Both the position numbers and the translations under genes were made by a program. Of a stretch of DNA of 15,443 nt, positions 13,480 through 15,443 are shown piece after piece. This DNA comes from Bacteroidota bacterium (GTDB lineage Bacteria > Bacteroidota > Bacteroidia > Chitinophagales > Chitinophagaceae). The DNA lies in contig JANYAL010000101.1 in assembly GCA_025361325.1 (NCBI GenBank), positions 1-15,443 of the forward strand, in the 5' to 3' direction. The notes under the pieces are model-generated. The model did not search any database. It saw only the letters and a program-made list of their open reading frames with translations, and was not told the DNA's origin. How positions within the stretch are numbered: the stretch's first letter is position 1; each line of letters opens with the position of its first letter.

Positions 13480-14532
13480 TTACTGCGCACAATCCACTAT
13501 TGCTACCCCTTCCTCCTTAGCATACTGTGCAATACCATGATGGTATCCCGCTTCGCCAAGCCAGTTCATGATATCGGTGCCGGCATTCTTTCCGGATAAA
13601 GGAATATTAAGTTTTTTACCCTCCCCGTTCGTCTGTACATAAGTTGAAATACCGTTGGTGAATTCCATCAGGGTCATGGAAGCTTTCAGTAAGCTAAACA
13701 CGGTGCTCAGGGAAACAGTCAGGTTCTTATACCCCACTGATATCTTCCCGGCCGACAGGGAATCATTGAACAGGTTTCCCAATGAAGATATACCGGAAGG
13801 GGATGGGAATTTGGGAACGATGTCATTTATATTCTCCACCCGTATGGATGCAGGAAATTTCTTATTGAAATCATTGGCAAAGTTCTCATTGCCTGCAGCC
13901 GGTGCTGCAAAGGTGATGACATTGATATTGGAACCGGGGCGTTTGAATGATTGGAACTGGTTCCAGAGCCAGGAAGCATATACGGTGGCCAGGTTACCGC
14001 CCAGGCTATGCCCCGTTATGAGCAGTTTTGAATCGTCCTTCAGTTCTTCCTTCAGAAATGGAAGGAGCAGTTTACCCGTTGTCTTATCGGCCATTTTGCA
14101 GAGATTCTGCCAGCCTTCAAATGCGCCCTGCGCCAGTTTGGCCTTGGAAGAGTCGGAAGTGAATACCCATTTCTGCTGGGAGGAAACATTGAGGTCCTGG
14201 TAGATCCAGTTCTGGAATGCCGCCCAGGTGAAGCTGATCAGTGAGCCGCGGATGGCCAGTGCGTATTCCGTACCATGACTAGCAACGAAGGCATCATTAC
14301 CACCCAGTTCAGTTGCTTCCCAGACGGTCTTCCACCCGGGCATGTTCCTGGTTACCGTAGCGGGTATGTTCTTGCAATAACTGATCTCAGAAAGCAGGCA
14401 GGCATTCTTTTCTGTTAATTCCGTGGGTGCAGCAGTTTCGGCAGGCTTCGTTTCTTTATTTCCGGTATTAGTTTGGTTGCAGGAAATGACAAAGAGCATG
14501 AGGGTGCAAAAGAATAATGATTTTATTGTCAT
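13480..14532 (-). CDS. Class 3 lipase-like lipoprotein
   Basis: A 350-residue alpha/beta hydrolase of the fungal-lipase-like (class 3) family, expected to hydrolyse acyl esters, possibly lipids, at the cell envelope. The ATG at 14532 gives MTIKSLFFCTLMLFVISCNQ, a lipoprotein signal with lipobox VISC and the acylated C18; an in-frame TTG 15 bases upstream is less likely. The nucleophile is S176 in LLITGHSLGGNLA. D237 in VENINDIVPKFP and H331 or H332 in GYHHGIAQYA complete the triad. AIRGS (93-97) probably forms the oxyanion hole, and TFAAPAAGN matches the family strand-loop after the nucleophile. A Thr/Glu-rich linker follows the lipid-anchored cysteine. The gene is divergent from trmD and convergent with the S4 gene. 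The substrate is unknown. Confidence 0.9.
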   Translation of the reverse strand: MTIKSLFFCTLMLFVISCNQTNTGNKETKPAETAAPTELTEKNACLLSEISYCKNIPATVTRNMPGWKTVWEATELGGNDAFVASHGTEYALAIRGSLISFTWAAFQNWIYQDLNVSSQQKWVFTSDSSKAKLAQGAFEGWQNLCKMADKTTGKLLLPFLKEELKDDSKLLITGHSLGGNLATVYASWLWNQFQSFKRPGSNINVITFAAPAAGNENFANDFNKKFPASIRVENINDIVPKFPSPSGISSLGNLFNDSLSAGKISVGYKNLTVSLSTVFSLLKASMTLMEFTNGISTYVQTNGEGKKLNIPLSGKNAGTDIMNWLGEAGYHHGIAQYAKEEGVAIVDCAQ

Positions 14533-14619
14533 GAGCGTATGTTTCAAAATTTGTTTGTTTTCGTATATAAATGATAAGGCAATTTATATATTCTTAGTTT
14601 CTCTGTACAATAATTAATT

Positions 14620-14626
14620 TACTTTG
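14620..14626 (+). promoter_or_regulatory. Possible -7 element before trmD
   Basis: TACTTTG resembles TAnnTTTG with one base missing in the spacer, and TATT then separates it from the ATG at 14631. It fits the tight promoter-to-start arrangement of other genes in this window, but it is not an exact match. Confidence 0.3.
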
Positions 14627-14630
14627 TATT

Positions 14631-15305
14631 ATGAAGATCGACATTATTACCGTGTTACCCGAACTGCTGCAGAGCCCCTTCGCGCATTCCATTCTTAAAA
14701 GGGCCAGGGAGAAGGGATTACTGGAAGTGAATGTCGTAAACCTGAGGGACCATACCCTCTATGCCCGGGCGCAGGTGGATGATTATGCCTTCGGCGGGGG
14801 TGCCGGTATGGTGATGATGGTGGAACCCCTGGTACAAGCCATAGAAAGCTTGCAGCAGACGACGCGGTATGATGAAGTGATATACCTGACCCCGGATGGA
14901 GAGACCTTTAACCAGAAAATGGCGAACAGCCTTTCGCTCAAGAATAATTTACTCCTTATTTGCGGTCATTACAAGGGCATCGACCAGCGGGTGCGGGATC
15001 ATTTCATAACACGGGAGATCTCTATCGGGGATTATGTATTGAGCGGGGGAGAACTGGCAGCTGCGGTACTTACCGATGCCATTGGCAGGCTGATACCGGG
15101 CGTGCTCAATGATGAGACCTCCGCCCTCACCGACTCCTTCCAGGATAATTTACTGGCCCCGCCCGTATATACCCGCCCTGAAGAATTCCGCGGATGGAAA
15201 GTACCCGATATATTATTGAGCGGCAATCATAAACGCATTGAGGAGTGGAGGCAGGAGGAAGCGGTGAAACGTACTGCGGAGAGAAGGCCGGATTTGTTGG
15301 AGTAG
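14631..15305 (+). CDS. trmD: tRNA (guanine37-N1)-methyltransferase TrmD
   Basis: A complete 224-residue SPOUT-class methyltransferase that methylates N1 of G37, next to the anticodon, in a subset of tRNAs using SAM, which prevents +1 frameshifting. The trefoil-knot SAM site is visible as [11 protein letters not shown] (85-95), [12 protein letters not shown] (110-121) and [17 protein letters not shown] (130-146). SFQDNLL (169-175) carries D172, equivalent to the catalytic D169 of E. coli. [20 protein letters not shown] with H200 (180-200) and the C-terminal [11 protein letters not shown] complete the family pattern. In many bacteria trmD sits with rpsP, rimM and rplS; here the upstream neighbour is a lipase on the other strand, so that operon is not present on this side. 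The start is the only sensible ATG. Confidence 0.97.
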   Translation: MKIDIITVLPELLQSPFAHSILKRAREKGLLEVNVVNLRDHTLYARAQVDDYAFGGGAGMVMMVEPLVQAIESLQQTTRYDEVIYLTPDGETFNQKMANSLSLKNNLLLICGHYKGIDQRVRDHFITREISIGDYVLSGGELAAAVLTDAIGRLIPGVLNDETSALTDSFQDNLLAPPVYTRPEEFRGWKVPDILLSGNHKRIEEWRQEEAVKRTAERRPDLLE

Positions 15306-15317
15306 TTTGAAGTATTG

Positions 15318-15435
15318 GGTTTGTGGTTTGTGGTTTTTTGGGATGGTTACGGTTAAAAAAATGTTTTCCGGCATTCTTTCTAAACACAAATACGGTCTTC
15401 ATCCGGATACGCTTCACAACCACAAACTACAAACC
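15318..15435. repeat. Inverted pair of TTTGTGG heptamer repeats downstream of trmD
   Basis: GGTTTGTGGTTTGTGGTT (15318-15335) and AACCACAAACTACAAACC (15418-15435) are reverse complements with one mismatch, separated by 82 bases. Each arm is a tandem of about seven-base units (TTTGTGG, TTTGTAG). The right arm continues toward the window edge with related units. The 138 bases after trmD hold no gene. The stretch could be a dispersed intergenic repeat, a long hairpin at the end of the trmD transcript, or low-complexity drift. Confidence 0.65.
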
Positions 15436-15443
15436 ATCAACTA

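Noticed and set aside
1..15443. Mobile element, phage, CRISPR or defence system
   Set aside because: No transposase, integrase, phage protein, Cas protein, regular spacer-repeat array or toxin-antitoxin pair was found. The NYN protein alone is not evidence of one.

Overview
The window reads as ordinary chromosomal DNA from a member of the Bacteroidota, most likely near the Chitinophagaceae or Sphingobacteriales. The evidence is a TonB-dependent receptor with an N-terminal carboxypeptidase-regulatory-like domain, an exported S9B dipeptidyl peptidase, a eukaryotic-type NADP isocitrate dehydrogenase, almost no Shine-Dalgarno sequences, and several TAnnTTTG-like -7 promoter elements just before start codons. 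I see no transposase, integrase, tRNA, rRNA or CRISPR array.

Layout. Bases 1-1752 hold two isocitrate dehydrogenases of different subfamilies in tandem: the C-terminal end of an E. coli-type Icd (to 385), then a complete IDH1-like enzyme (520-1752) closed by a clear terminator (1784-1815). The first ~60 bases are inverted relative to the rest of icd. Next on the + strand are a short-chain dehydrogenase (1872-2600), a doubtful small exported ORF, and a NYN + OST-HTH protein (2886-3644). A minus-strand THUMP-domain 23S rRNA methyltransferase (3751-4929) diverges from a plus-strand class I aminotransferase (5093-6292).

Bases 6439-12861 are all on the minus strand and all encode exported proteins. 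In transcription order they are a dipeptidyl peptidase IV-like protease, a 949-residue TonB-dependent receptor, and a SAM hydroxide adenosyltransferase with a signal peptide. The first two each have an intrinsic terminator, so the three genes are probably not one simple operon. The 353-base gap before the receptor holds a 54-bp near-perfect palindrome plus two further hairpins. The right end has an S4-domain RNA-binding protein (12943-13326, +), a class 3 lipase-like lipoprotein (13480-14532, -) and trmD (14631-15305, +).

Functionally this is central metabolism (the two IDHs, the aminotransferase), RNA modification and binding (RlmL-like, TrmD, S4 protein, NYN protein) and cell-envelope nutrient handling (protease, receptor, lipase). 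I do not see a defence island or a biosynthetic cluster. The items most worth following up are the inverted end of icd, the palindrome upstream of the receptor, the terminator-like hairpin 15 nt before the exported SAM hydrolase, the near-leaderless promoter arrangement, and the heptamer repeats at the right edge.
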